Assembly (NCBI RefSeq): GCF_041431135.1
Contig: NZ_CP107799.1
Coordinates: 496,001 to 560,000, forward strand
Direction: 5' to 3'
DNA: 64,000 bases
Source of the DNA: Streptomyces sp. NBC_00554
GTDB taxonomy: Bacteria > Actinomycetota > Actinomycetes > Streptomycetales > Streptomycetaceae
The position numbers were made by a program, and so were the translations under genes. Shown here one piece after another: positions 16,655 through 24,207 of the stretch. The notes below the pieces were generated by a model. The model did not search any database. It was given only the letters and a program-made list of their open reading frames with translations, and had not been told where the DNA came from. Within the stretch, counting starts at the first letter, position 1; each line of letters begins with the position of its first letter.

Positions 16655-17658
16655 GTGGTGGTGTCGTCGGGAACGGAGCCTCGGAGGGTGACGATCCACG
16701 ACGTCGCCCGTTCCGCGGGTGTGTCCCGGCAGACCGTGTCGCGGGCGCTGAACGACCAGGACGGGATCGACGGCTCCACCAAACAGCGCGTACTGGACGC
16801 CGCTCTCGAACTCGGCTACCGGCCGAGCAGGTTCGCCCGCGGGCTGGTCCGGCAGGACACCACCACCGTCGGCCTTGTGATCCCGGACCTGCTCAACCCG
16901 TACTTCACCGAGGTCGCCGCGGCCGCCCTGGAAGCGGCGCGGGCCCGCGGCTGACACGTGGTCGTCTACGACACCGCGGACAGCGCCGAGGAGGAGCTCG
17001 GCACACTGCAGGTGATCGGTTCCCAAGTGGACGCGGTCGTCGGCTACTTCAGCCGGCCCGAGCAGGAGATCGACTTGCTCACCCGCGGCATCCCGGTGGT
17101 ACTCATCGGGCGTGCGCACGAGACCGCGCGGTTCAGCTCGATCCGGGTAGACGGGCGGGACGGCGTCCACGCGGCGGTCGCGCACCTCGTCGCGCGCGGG
17201 CATGAGCGGATCGGCATGCTCGACCACGACGGCCGCGCCGAACCGAGCGTCCGGCGCGAGTGGTTCGGGGCGGCCGCCGCGGCACTCGGGGTCGACGCCG
17301 ACGCGGTGGTCGGTTCGAGCCAGTCGGCCGCCGGAGGCGGGGAGGCGCTCGAGTCCTTGCTCATCCTCCGTCCCGACATCACCGCGGTTTCACCTTCAAC
17401 GACATCATCGCGATGGGCGCACTGCGCGAGGCGCGCCGCCTGGGCAGGAGCGTCCCGGAGGACCTCGTGGTGATCGGTTTCGACGGTCTGCGACTGGGCA
17501 CGCTGGTCGAGCTTCCGCTCTCCACGGTCGCCCTCGACACGCGCAGAGTGGGCGCACTGGCCATCGACCAGGCCGCCCGGCTGCTGACCGGGGCCGACCT
17601 GCTCGATGGCGAAGACCTCGTCGTCCGGGCGGAGTTGCTGCTGCGCGGATCCGCGTAG
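16655..17658 (+). pseudogene. LacI-family regulator, inactivated by a stop and a frameshift
   Basis: The three pieces together make a full LacI/GalR regulator of about 333 residues. The HTH reads VTIHDVARSAGVSRQTVSRAL at the N terminus, followed by a periplasmic-binding-like core and FTFNDIIAMGALREARRLG near the C terminus. Two lesions are visible. A TGA at 16952-16954 interrupts the frame between ARARG and HVVVYDT, where a Trp codon (TGG) fits. A one-base loss in the T run at 17388-17390 shifts the frame just before FTFND. GGAGG at 16645 precedes GTG 16655. Codon bias is intact, so the decay is recent, unless sequencing error explains it. The sugar regulon it once controlled is not adjacent. 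Confidence 0.85.
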
Positions 17659-18112
17659 CCGGCTCCGACTCCCTCGTCGCCAGGGCTGAAATGCCGCTGT
17701 GTGCGGCCCGGTCGAGCCGCCGTCGGACGGCTCCGCCGAACCGGAGCCAAGCGTCTCCGCCGTACGAATGGCTTCACACCGAAAACCCCGGCGGCGCAGA
17801 CTTCCCGCCAACCCCGTCATCGCAGGTCGAAAGGCACTTCTTCGTTTTCGGAGAAACTATCCACAGGCATCAGGTCTGTGGATCCGGGCTCGGGTTGCGG
17901 CCCGCTCGGTGTCAGCCGCCACAGCAGCAACGGGGTCACCCGCCGATAGGCCGCGGGATTGACCGCGCCCAGCCAGTGCGAGGCTCGGACCGTGGCGCCG
18001 TGTCCGTGGGCACCGCGACCCGACGCCGATGAAGATCTCCGAAACCTCCACCGCGGATCGGTCGATCACCCAGACTTCGTCTTGTTTCCCCAGTGACGAA
18101 GGGACGGTGAGC
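17659..18112. other. Intergenic region with paired DnaA-box-like sequences
   Basis: About 450 bp between the LacI pseudogene and the isochorismatase gene with no supported coding frame. The one clear structure is ATCCACAG (17859-17866) and CTGTGGAT (17876-17883), an 8-bp inverted repeat with a 9-bp spacer. Each arm resembles a DnaA box (TTRTCCACA) in opposite orientation. Two boxes do not make an origin; a hairpin or operator is as likely. Confidence 0.4.
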
Positions 18113-18676
18113 ATGGCGAACAGCGCTCTTCTCGTGATGGACGTCCAACGGGACATCGTGGGCATCGCCGACGACGGCTCCGGATACCTGCCGCGCCTGC
18201 GCAGGGCGATCGACGGCGCCCGCGTGGCGGGCATTCCCGTGATCTACGTGGTCATCGCGTTACGGCCGGGCGATCCGGAAGTCAGCCCCCGCAACAGGGT
18301 GATCACCAACGCCGTGCGGGCCGGCCTCTTCACCGAGGGCGCCCCCGGCACCGGGATCCACCCCGACATCGCGCCCCAGCAGGGCGACGTCGTGGTCACC
18401 AAGAGACGGGGAAGCGCGTTCTCCGGCAGCGACTTCGACCTGGTCCTCAGGGCTCGCGACATCGACAGCCTTGTCCTCACCGGGATCGCCACCAGCGGCG
18501 TGGTGCTGTCCACCCTGTGCCGCGCCATCGACCTGGATTTCGGCCTCACCGTCCTGTCGGACGCCTGCCTCGACATGGACCCCGAGGTGCACCGGGTCCT
18601 GACCGAGAAGCTGTTCCCGCAGTGGGCAGATGTCATCGCCGTCGAGGACTGGCTCAAAGCCATCGCACCGCAATAG
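18113..18676 (+). CDS. Isochorismatase-fold hydrolase lacking the usual cysteine
   Basis: A 187-residue protein of the isochorismatase-like cysteine hydrolase fold. The first triad residue (Asp10 in LLVMDVQRD) and the lysine (Lys97 in VVVTKRRGSAF) are present, but the position of the nucleophilic Cys is Val130 in TGIATSGVVLST. Members with this change may act like true isochorismatases, which need no cysteine, or bind without catalysis. ATG 18113 is preceded by GGGACGG and is preferred to ATG 18029. It lies 165 bp upstream of the OsdK-like kinase gene on the same strand and may be co-transcribed. A small stem-loop (CTGTCC and GGACAG) follows the stop. Confidence 0.8.
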   Translation: MANSALLVMDVQRDIVGIADDGSGYLPRLRRAIDGARVAGIPVIYVVIALRPGDPEVSPRNRVITNAVRAGLFTEGAPGTGIHPDIAPQQGDVVVTKRRGSAFSGSDFDLVLRARDIDSLVLTGIATSGVVLSTLCRAIDLDFGLTVLSDACLDMDPEVHRVLTEKLFPQWADVIAVEDWLKAIAPQ

Positions 18677-18841
18677 CGGGAGGCTGTCCGGGGACAGGCC
18701 CTGATACTCGACCCCTCACGTCCTGGCCATGACGTCACTGTCTGCACGTACGGCCTCGACATGCGTCCTCTGCCAGTACGGTGAAGGCGAGGTCTATCGG
18801 TTGAGGTGCACCTTGTCTGCGCGAGTCGGTCGGAGGAAGCG

Positions 18842-20575
18842 ATGAGCGGGGAAGGTCGCGGGGGCTCCAAGCAGCATCTGCCCAAGCTGCGGCTGGATGA
18901 GCTGCTGGATGAGTTGCAGGCGCGGATCGACGCGGCGCGGGGGACGCAGGACCGGGTGCACAACCTGCTGGAGGCGGTGCTGTCGGTCGGCGGGGAGCTG
19001 GATCTGCCGCAGGTGCTGCGGCGCATCGTCGAGGCCGCAGTAGTGCTGGTGGACGCCGAGTACGGGGCTCTGGGCGTGATCGGCGACGACCTTCGGCTGT
19101 CGGAGTTCCTGACGGTGGGCATGGGCGACGACCAGCGCGCGGAGATCGGTGACCTGCCCAGCGGACACGGCATCCTCGGCGAGCTGATCCGGCACCCCGA
19201 GCCGCTGCGGCTCCCAGAACTCTCCCAGCACCCGTCCTCGTACGGCTTTCCGGCCCATCACCCACCGATGCACTCGTTCCTGGGTGTGCCCATCCGGGTG
19301 CGCGACAGGGTGTTCGGGAACATCTACCTCACCGAGAAGCGCGGTGCTGAAGAGTTCGACGCCGAGGACGAGTCGGTGCTCTCCACGCTCGCCGTGGCGG
19401 CCGGGGTGGCCATCGAGAACGCGCGGCTGTACGAGGAGACCCGGCTGCGTGAGCGCTGGATGCGGGCCAGCGGCGAGGTCACGAGCACGCTGCTGTCGGG
19501 CGCTCCCAGTGCCGAGGTACTTGAACTGATCGTCGAGCAGGCCCGGGAGATCGCCTCGGCCGACATCGGGATGATCGCGGAATACGTGTCCGGAGCGGCG
19601 GAGCTGCGGCCGGTGCTCGCGGTCGGGTCGGACGCCGAGCGGCGCAGCGGGCTGGTCCTTTCCGCCGAGGAGGGTTTCGTCGGAGCCGCGCTCACTGCGG
19701 CGGAGCCGGTGGTCAGCGCCGACATCGAGCACGACGTCCGCACCGGTGAGGGAGAGTCGCACTGGGCCGGGCTCGGCCCAGTGGTCGCGGTGCCCCTCGG
19801 CGCCGGAGGGAAAGCCCGCGGGGTGTTGCTGCTGGGGCGTCTGGCGGGCCGTACGCCGTTCTCGGACGACGACACCGGGCCGCTGCTCGGCTTCGCCGGC
19901 CAGGCGGCGCTGGCACTGGAGCTGGCTGAACGCCGCCGGGACGCGGAACAGATCACGCTGCTCCAGGACCGCGACCGGATCGCGCGCGATCTGCACGACC
20001 TGGCGATCCAGCGGCTCTTCGCGGCCGGCATGACCCTGCAGAGCACCCAGCGGTTCATGGACCACCCCGAGGGCACGGAACGGCTGTCGCGGACCGTCGA
20101 CGACCTCGACGACACCATCAAGATCATTCGGTCCACCATCTTCGGGCTGCGTGCGCACGGCGGCCGGACCAAGGAGGACAGCGGTCTGCGCGCCCGGGTG
20201 TCCGACGCCGTGAAGGCCGCCGCCACGTCGTTCGGCTTCACTCCCGCGTTGCGGATCGAGGGCCTTGTCGACACCGATGTCCCCGGCGGCGTAGCGGATC
20301 ACGCGCTCGCCGTGCTCGGCGAGGCGCTCAGCAACGCGGCCCGGCACTCGGGCGCGCGCTCCGTCGACGTCCATCTGCGGTACGCCAAGGGCGAGTTGGC
20401 ACTCACGGTGACGGACGACGGCTGCGGAGTACCCGACGGGGTGACGCGCAGCGGGCTGAAGAACATCGAGGAACGGGCTCGCGCACTTGGCGGCACGCTC
20501 ACACTCGGCGAACGGCCGCAGGGCGGCGGTACCCAGCTGGTGTGGCGCGTGCCGACGGGCTCACAAGGGGGCTGA
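18842..20575 (+). CDS. osdK: OsdK/DevS-like two-GAF sensor histidine kinase
   Basis: A 577-residue cytoplasmic kinase with the same architecture and almost the same length as mycobacterial DevS/DosS. GAF-A spans about 50-195, GAF-B about 220-365, a HisKA_3 dimer region with His385 in DRDRIARDLHDLAIQRLF, and a C-terminal HATPase_c (GEALSNAARHS, DDGCGVPDG, SGLKNIEERA). DevS binds heme in GAF-A through a histidine. The segment FPAHHPPMHSFLG places His140 in the corresponding motif, so redox, O2 or NO sensing is plausible. ATG 18842 follows GGAGGAAG. It converges on the response regulator gene, with which it should form a pair. Heme binding is inferred from the motif. Confidence 0.88.
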   Translation: MSGEGRGGSKQHLPKLRLDELLDELQARIDAARGTQDRVHNLLEAVLSVGGELDLPQVLRRIVEAAVVLVDAEYGALGVIGDDLRLSEFLTVGMGDDQRAEIGDLPSGHGILGELIRHPEPLRLPELSQHPSSYGFPAHHPPMHSFLGVPIRVRDRVFGNIYLTEKRGAEEFDAEDESVLSTLAVAAGVAIENARLYEETRLRERWMRASGEVTSTLLSGAPSAEVLELIVEQAREIASADIGMIAEYVSGAAELRPVLAVGSDAERRSGLVLSAEEGFVGAALTAAEPVVSADIEHDVRTGEGESHWAGLGPVVAVPLGAGGKARGVLLLGRLAGRTPFSDDDTGPLLGFAGQAALALELAERRRDAEQITLLQDRDRIARDLHDLAIQRLFAAGMTLQSTQRFMDHPEGTERLSRTVDDLDDTIKIIRSTIFGLRAHGGRTKEDSGLRARVSDAVKAAATSFGFTPALRIEGLVDTDVPGGVADHALAVLGEALSNAARHSGARSVDVHLRYAKGELALTVTDDGCGVPDGVTRSGLKNIEERARALGGTLTLGERPQGGGTQLVWRVPTGSQGG

Positions 20576-20629
20576 GGTGACCAGGGGGCTCGTACGGCCC
20601 CATGCCATCCCCGACGACCCGGGTGTGCG

Positions 20630-21331
20630 TCACCTCGCAGGGCGTCCACCGGAGTCGGGATGTTCGAGGTGGGAGGCGAGGACCGCTGCCTGGACCCGGC
20701 GTTGGACGCCCAGTTTGGCCAGCAGGCGGGAGATGTGGTTCTTGACGGTCTTCTCCGAGAGATAGAGCTTCTTGCCGATCTCACGGTTGGTGAGCCCGTC
20801 CCCGATGAGCGCGAGGATGTCCCGCTCGCGCGGCGAGAGGCTGGCCAGTTCGGGGGCGATGGCCGGGGTGTCTGCGGGGTCCGCACGCAGGGAGCGCATC
20901 AGCCGGGCGGTCGTCGCGGGGTCGAGCATGGACTGGCCCGAGGCGACGGTGCGTACCGCCGAGACCAGGTCGGAGCCCCTGATCTGCTTGAGCACGTAGC
21001 CCGAAGCCCCGGCCATGATCGCGTCGAGCAGCGCGTCCTCGTCGTCGAACGACGTCAGCATCAGCACGGCCAGCTCCGGCATCTGGCTGCGCAGCTCGCG
21101 GCAGACGGTGATCCCGTCGCCGTCGGGAAGGCGTACGTCGAGGACGGCGACGTCCGGACGAAGGGCCGGGCCGCGTAGGAGTGCATGCTCGACGTTCTCG
21201 GCGTCGCCGACCACCGAGATGTCCGGTTCGGCGTCCAGGAGGTCGGACAGGCCGCGTCGTACGACCTCGTGGTCGTCCAGCAGGAAGACACGGATCGGGT
21301 TCTGCTCCGTGAAGGTGCGTGCCTCGGCCAT
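20630..21331 (-). CDS. osdR: OsdR/DevR-like NarL-family response regulator
   Basis: A 233-residue response regulator. The receiver domain (about 12-130) has the acidic pair in LLDDHEVV, the phosphorylation site Asp65 (AVLDVRLPDGDG) and the lysine of YVLKQIRG. The C-terminal LuxR-type HTH (about 165-225) reads LSPRERDILALIGDGLTNRE followed by SEKTVKNHISRLLAKL, close to DevR/DosR. It should be phosphorylated by the adjacent OsdK and activate dormancy genes. A perfect GGGCCGACCGGCCC palindrome lies 89 bp upstream of its start, suggesting autoregulation. An 8-bp inverted repeat (GAGGTGAC at 20574, GTCACCTC at 20629) spans the convergent junction and may terminate both genes. Confidence 0.9.
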   Translation of the reverse strand: MAEARTFTEQNPIRVFLLDDHEVVRRGLSDLLDAEPDISVVGDAENVEHALLRGPALRPDVAVLDVRLPDGDGITVCRELRSQMPELAVLMLTSFDDEDALLDAIMAGASGYVLKQIRGSDLVSAVRTVASGQSMLDPATTARLMRSLRADPADTPAIAPELASLSPRERDILALIGDGLTNREIGKKLYLSEKTVKNHISRLLAKLGVQRRVQAAVLASHLEHPDSGGRPAR

Positions 21332-21413
21332 GACGACCCCTTGTTCCCCGGTGACTGACGGACTGCGGGCTGTCCGTCAGGACGATCATCACTCGCCGGG
21401 ACCGGATGCACTA

Positions 21414-21427
21414 GGGCCGACCGGCCC
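21414..21427. promoter_or_regulatory. OsdR/DevR-like box 1 (upstream of osdR)
   Basis: GGGCCGACCGGCCC: arms GGGCC and GGCCC around four bases, the same 5-4-5 geometry as the mycobacterial DevR box (GGGAC-N4-GTCCC). It is centred 89 bp upstream of the osdR start, in the gap to the cyclic-nucleotide-binding protein gene. Confidence 0.65.
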
Positions 21428-21486
21428 CACTCGTACCCACATTGCGCCCTCGCCGGCCCGGGGTCGCGTCGGATTCGGGGGTGCGC

Positions 21487-21951
21487 TCACAGGCGGCTGC
21501 CGCTGCCGTACGGCGCGTACAGGTCCAGCAGCCGGGTACGGGCCGAGCGCAGGCGATGGGCGAGGATGTCACCCACCCATTGGGCGACCGTGCGGCCCAG
21601 GACTGGGTCGTCCTGGCACATGGCCCGTACGGCCACGGCGTCGAACTCGTACGCCCGTACAGGCGTCGTGGTCTCGGCACCAAGATGCCAGGCGTGCGGC
21701 GCGAACAGCCAGGACCATCCGACCAGTTCGTTGTGTCCGAGGGTCTCGATGACGGCCGCCCGGCGGCCGGGCACGTGCATGTCGAGGTCGATCGTGCCGG
21801 TGCGGATGATCCAGAACCGGTCGGCGCGGCGGCCCTCCTCGAAGAGGCGGATTCCCTGGGGGAACGACACCTCGCGGGCAATGCGCATGAGCCGTTCCCG
21901 GTGCTCGGCGGGCAGTGCCCGCAGCATGCTGGAAGTGGGCGAAGCGTTCAT
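21487..21951 (-). CDS. Solitary cyclic-nucleotide-binding domain protein (no HTH)
   Basis: A 154-residue protein containing only a Crp/Fnr-type cNMP-binding beta-roll (FPQGIRLFEEGRRADRFWIIRTGTI, GHNELVGWSWLF) and the dimerisation-like helix after it. It ends before where a winged-helix DNA-binding domain would be. It therefore cannot act as a normal Crp regulator; it may be a ligand-binding partner or a subunit of another protein. The cNMP pocket signature is weak (GHNELVGWS rather than GELAL), so the ligand is uncertain. It follows osdR box 1 on the minus strand and is divergent from a universal stress protein gene, sharing the region with boxes 2 and 3. Confidence 0.8.
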   Translation of the reverse strand: MNASPTSSMLRALPAEHRERLMRIAREVSFPQGIRLFEEGRRADRFWIIRTGTIDLDMHVPGRRAAVIETLGHNELVGWSWLFAPHAWHLGAETTTPVRAYEFDAVAVRAMCQDDPVLGRTVAQWVGDILAHRLRSARTRLLDLYAPYGSGSRL

Positions 21952-22135
21952 GACGGGCCTCCAAGACGGGCGTACTCACCTGCCGCTTCCAGCGTGTGCC
22001 GGTGCCGCGGTGCGAACCATGGGCCACCCGGCCCCACGACCGGGCCACCCGGCACCACACGAGAGGCCTTCGGCACCCTGTACCGCCCCCTGCCTCGATC
22101 CGATCGTCGGACCGCGCGGGTGACGAACGGGTCTT

Positions 22136-22149
22136 GGGCCGAAGGGTCC
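22136..22149. promoter_or_regulatory. OsdR/DevR-like box 2 (distal, stress protein promoter)
   Basis: GGGCCGAAGGGTCC, 12 of 14 matches to GGGCCGANCGGCCC. It is centred about 100 bp upstream of the universal stress protein gene at 22243 and exactly 21 bp before box 3. Confidence 0.5.
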
Positions 22150-22156
22150 CCTGCAG

Positions 22157-22170
22157 GGGCTGTACGGCCC
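22157..22170. promoter_or_regulatory. OsdR/DevR-like box 3 (proximal, stress protein promoter)
   Basis: GGGCTGTACGGCCC, part of a longer near-palindrome with AGGGGC and GCCCCT arms, 80 bp upstream of the ATG at 22243. With box 2 it forms a two-turn tandem like those at mycobacterial DevR promoters. Confidence 0.6.
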
Positions 22171-22242
22171 CTGCGCACCGGCGCGTTCCTCTACGAGGCT
22201 CGGTACGAGATCGGGCAGGACCGAACACAGGAGGTGCCCACC

Positions 22243-23151
22243 ATGCTTCGGCACATCACCACGGGAATCGACGGATCCGCCGAGAGTCTCGCCGCCGCCC
22301 ACTGGGCGGCCCGTGCGGCCGTGCGTCGCGGCGTCTCGCTGAGTCTCGTGCACGCCTGGAAGTGGCACCCGCGTCCCGCCCCGTCCGTCCCCGCGGACCG
22401 GAGCGAGCGCGACTGGGCCGAAGAGATTCTGGACCGGGCCGCGAGCAGCATCCGTGCAGCGCACCCCGGGCTACGGGTCGTCGAGCGGCTGGTGCCCGAC
22501 TCCGCAGCAGCCGCCCTCCTTGCGGCGGCCGAGGACGCGGAGTTGCTGGTGCTCGGGTCCCGCGGTCTCAGCGGCGTCGCGGGATTCATGGTCGGCTCGG
22601 TGTCCCAGCGGGTCGTCGCCAGGTCCTCCCGACCCGTGGTGCTCGTACGCGCGGGCGAAAGCTCCGCCGACGAACACCTCCCCGCCCTGGACGGCATCTC
22701 GCCCGAGGAGATACCCGAGTCCCCGTATCGCGATGTCGTCCTCGGCCTGGACACCCAGCGCCCCTGTGACGAGCTGATCGAGTTCGCCTTCGAGTCAGCT
22801 CGGCGCTGTGGCGCCACGCTGCACGTGATCCACGCCTTCGGTACGGCGCGGGTCGAGCCGGCCGACGGACCGTGGGCCCCGGTGTCCGGGCCGGAGCTGC
22901 TTGCGGCACGGGAACGCACCGTGGCCGCGACGCTGCGCCCGTGGTGCGAGAAGTTCCCGGGAGTCTCCGTGGTCGAGACCGTCTCCGAAGGGCGGGCCGC
23001 CACCGCGCTGGTACGCGCGTCGGCCGGAGCCTCCCTCGTCGTCGTGGGACGCCGGACACGGGAGGGCCACCTCGGCACGCACGTCGGCGCCGTCACTCAC
23101 GCGGTGCTGCACCACGTCGGCTGCCCCGTGGCCGTCGTCCCGCACGACTGA
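22243..23151 (+). CDS. Universal stress protein, two UspA domains
   Basis: A 302-residue tandem UspA protein. Domain 1 (about 1-145) carries a complete ATP-binding signature G-2x-G-9x-G-S (GSRGLSGVAGFMVGS). In domain 2 (about 160-300) the second glycine is replaced (GRRTREGHLGTHVGAV), so nucleotide binding there may be altered. The core ends in CPVAVVPHD. USPs of this type are induced by hypoxia and dormancy in actinobacteria and bind ATP without a known catalytic role. ATG 22243 follows AGGAGG; the long upstream frame is spurious. Tandem GGGCC-N4-GGCCC boxes precede it, and a second USP gene follows after 53 bp, likely in one transcript. Confidence 0.92.
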   Translation: MLRHITTGIDGSAESLAAAHWAARAAVRRGVSLSLVHAWKWHPRPAPSVPADRSERDWAEEILDRAASSIRAAHPGLRVVERLVPDSAAAALLAAAEDAELLVLGSRGLSGVAGFMVGSVSQRVVARSSRPVVLVRAGESSADEHLPALDGISPEEIPESPYRDVVLGLDTQRPCDELIEFAFESARRCGATLHVIHAFGTARVEPADGPWAPVSGPELLAARERTVAATLRPWCEKFPGVSVVETVSEGRAATALVRASAGASLVVVGRRTREGHLGTHVGAVTHAVLHHVGCPVAVVPHD

Positions 23152-23204
23152 ACCAACGCCGTGACGGTGCTCAGGGCACCCAACGGCCCCAGGGAGGGAA
23201 AGTC

Positions 23205-24035
23205 ATGACCACGCGTCACGTCATCGTCGGTGTGGACGGCACAGTCATCGCCGTACGAGCACTGGACCTGGCCGCCGACGAGGCGGCCCTGCACGCGACC
23301 GCTCTGGAGATCGTGTACGCCGTGCCCGACCTCGACGAGGCCGGCCCGGTGCTGGCATCCGCCGCCTCGCGGGTGGGCTACCGCCACCCGGACCTGCCGG
23401 TCGTCACCGTCCCTGTCAAGGGGCACTCGGCGGCCGTACTGGCGGAACGCGGACGGGAGGCCGCGCTGACCGTCGTCGGCTGCCGGAGCCTCGGCGGGTT
23501 CGCTGGCACGCTGTTCGGCTCGGTGAGCCGGCGCCTGGCCGCGCACGCTCATGGCCCGCTGCTGGTCGTACGAGGCGACTCTCCGCCGCACCTGCACAAC
23601 GAGGTCCTGCTCGTCCTCGACGCCGAGGACGACGTGGACACGGCCGCGTACGCCATGCAGGAAGCGGAACGCCGCAGCGCCGGACTGCGCATCCTTCGGT
23701 CCTCGGCGCATCGGCACCCCGCTCCGGCGCCGGTGCCGCAGCGCCGACGCGAAGGGACCGCGTCGCACTTCCCGACCGCCGGCGACGTTCTGGTGGAACT
23801 GGGCGAGCAGCACCCTCGCGTCCACGTGGAGACCCAGGACACCGCCCCCGCTTCGACGCAGACGCTGCTGGAGGCCACACGTACGGCCGACCTCGTCGTG
23901 ATCGGTTGCCGAGCCGGTCTGGGCGGGTATGGCCGCCAACTCGGTTCAGTGGCTCGTACGTTGCTGCATCGCGCGCACTGCCCGGTGCTGGTCGTTCCCG
24001 CCGGGCAGGAGAGCGGCACGCCCTCCCCCTCGTGA
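23205..24035 (+). CDS. Universal stress protein, two divergent UspA domains
   Basis: A 276-residue tandem USP. Domain 1 reads [15 protein letters not shown], with Ser replacing the second Gly of the ATP signature. Domain 2 reads [15 protein letters not shown], with Ala. Both may therefore bind nucleotide weakly or not at all, and domain 1 is shortened in its early helices. It could be a regulatory heteropartner of the preceding USP, with which it is probably co-transcribed. AGGGAGG precedes ATG 23205. A poor box-like sequence at 23176 overlaps the ribosome site and is not convincing. Confidence 0.88.
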   Translation: MTTRHVIVGVDGTVIAVRALDLAADEAALHATALEIVYAVPDLDEAGPVLASAASRVGYRHPDLPVVTVPVKGHSAAVLAERGREAALTVVGCRSLGGFAGTLFGSVSRRLAAHAHGPLLVVRGDSPPHLHNEVLLVLDAEDDVDTAAYAMQEAERRSAGLRILRSSAHRHPAPAPVPQRRREGTASHFPTAGDVLVELGEQHPRVHVETQDTAPASTQTLLEATRTADLVVIGCRAGLGGYGRQLGSVARTLLHRAHCPVLVVPAGQESGTPSPS

Positions 24036-24075
24036 AGGGATGCGCACCGGCTTCACCGGGCGCACGTACCGACAT

Positions 24076-24089
24076 GGGCCGAACGGCCC
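24076..24089. promoter_or_regulatory. OsdR/DevR-like box 4 (pfl promoter)
   Basis: GGGCCGAACGGCCC, identical to box 6, centred 125 bp upstream of the pyruvate formate-lyase start. A weaker 10-of-14 match, GGGACGGACGGCGA, follows at 24098, 22 bp downstream. Confidence 0.65.
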
Positions 24090-24207
24090 CACGGACCGGG
24101 ACGGACGGCGAGGTCTCTGTGCGCTGACCGGCCCTCCCGGCGCCCGTCGCGCGTCACGAGTATCGGAAGCGAGGCATTCCAGTGCGGAGCAAGGGAGAGA
24201 ACCGGCG

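Noticed and set aside
18681..18698. CTGTCC/GGACAG inverted repeat as a DevR box for osdK
   Set aside because: The spacing between arms is too small for the 5-4-5 box, and it lies directly after the isochorismatase stop, so a small terminator is more likely.
23176..23189. GCACCCAACGGCCC, an 11-of-14 match to the OsdR-like box
   Set aside because: Only the right arm is intact and it overlaps the ribosome-site region of the USP gene at 23205; the site is too close to the start to activate transcription.
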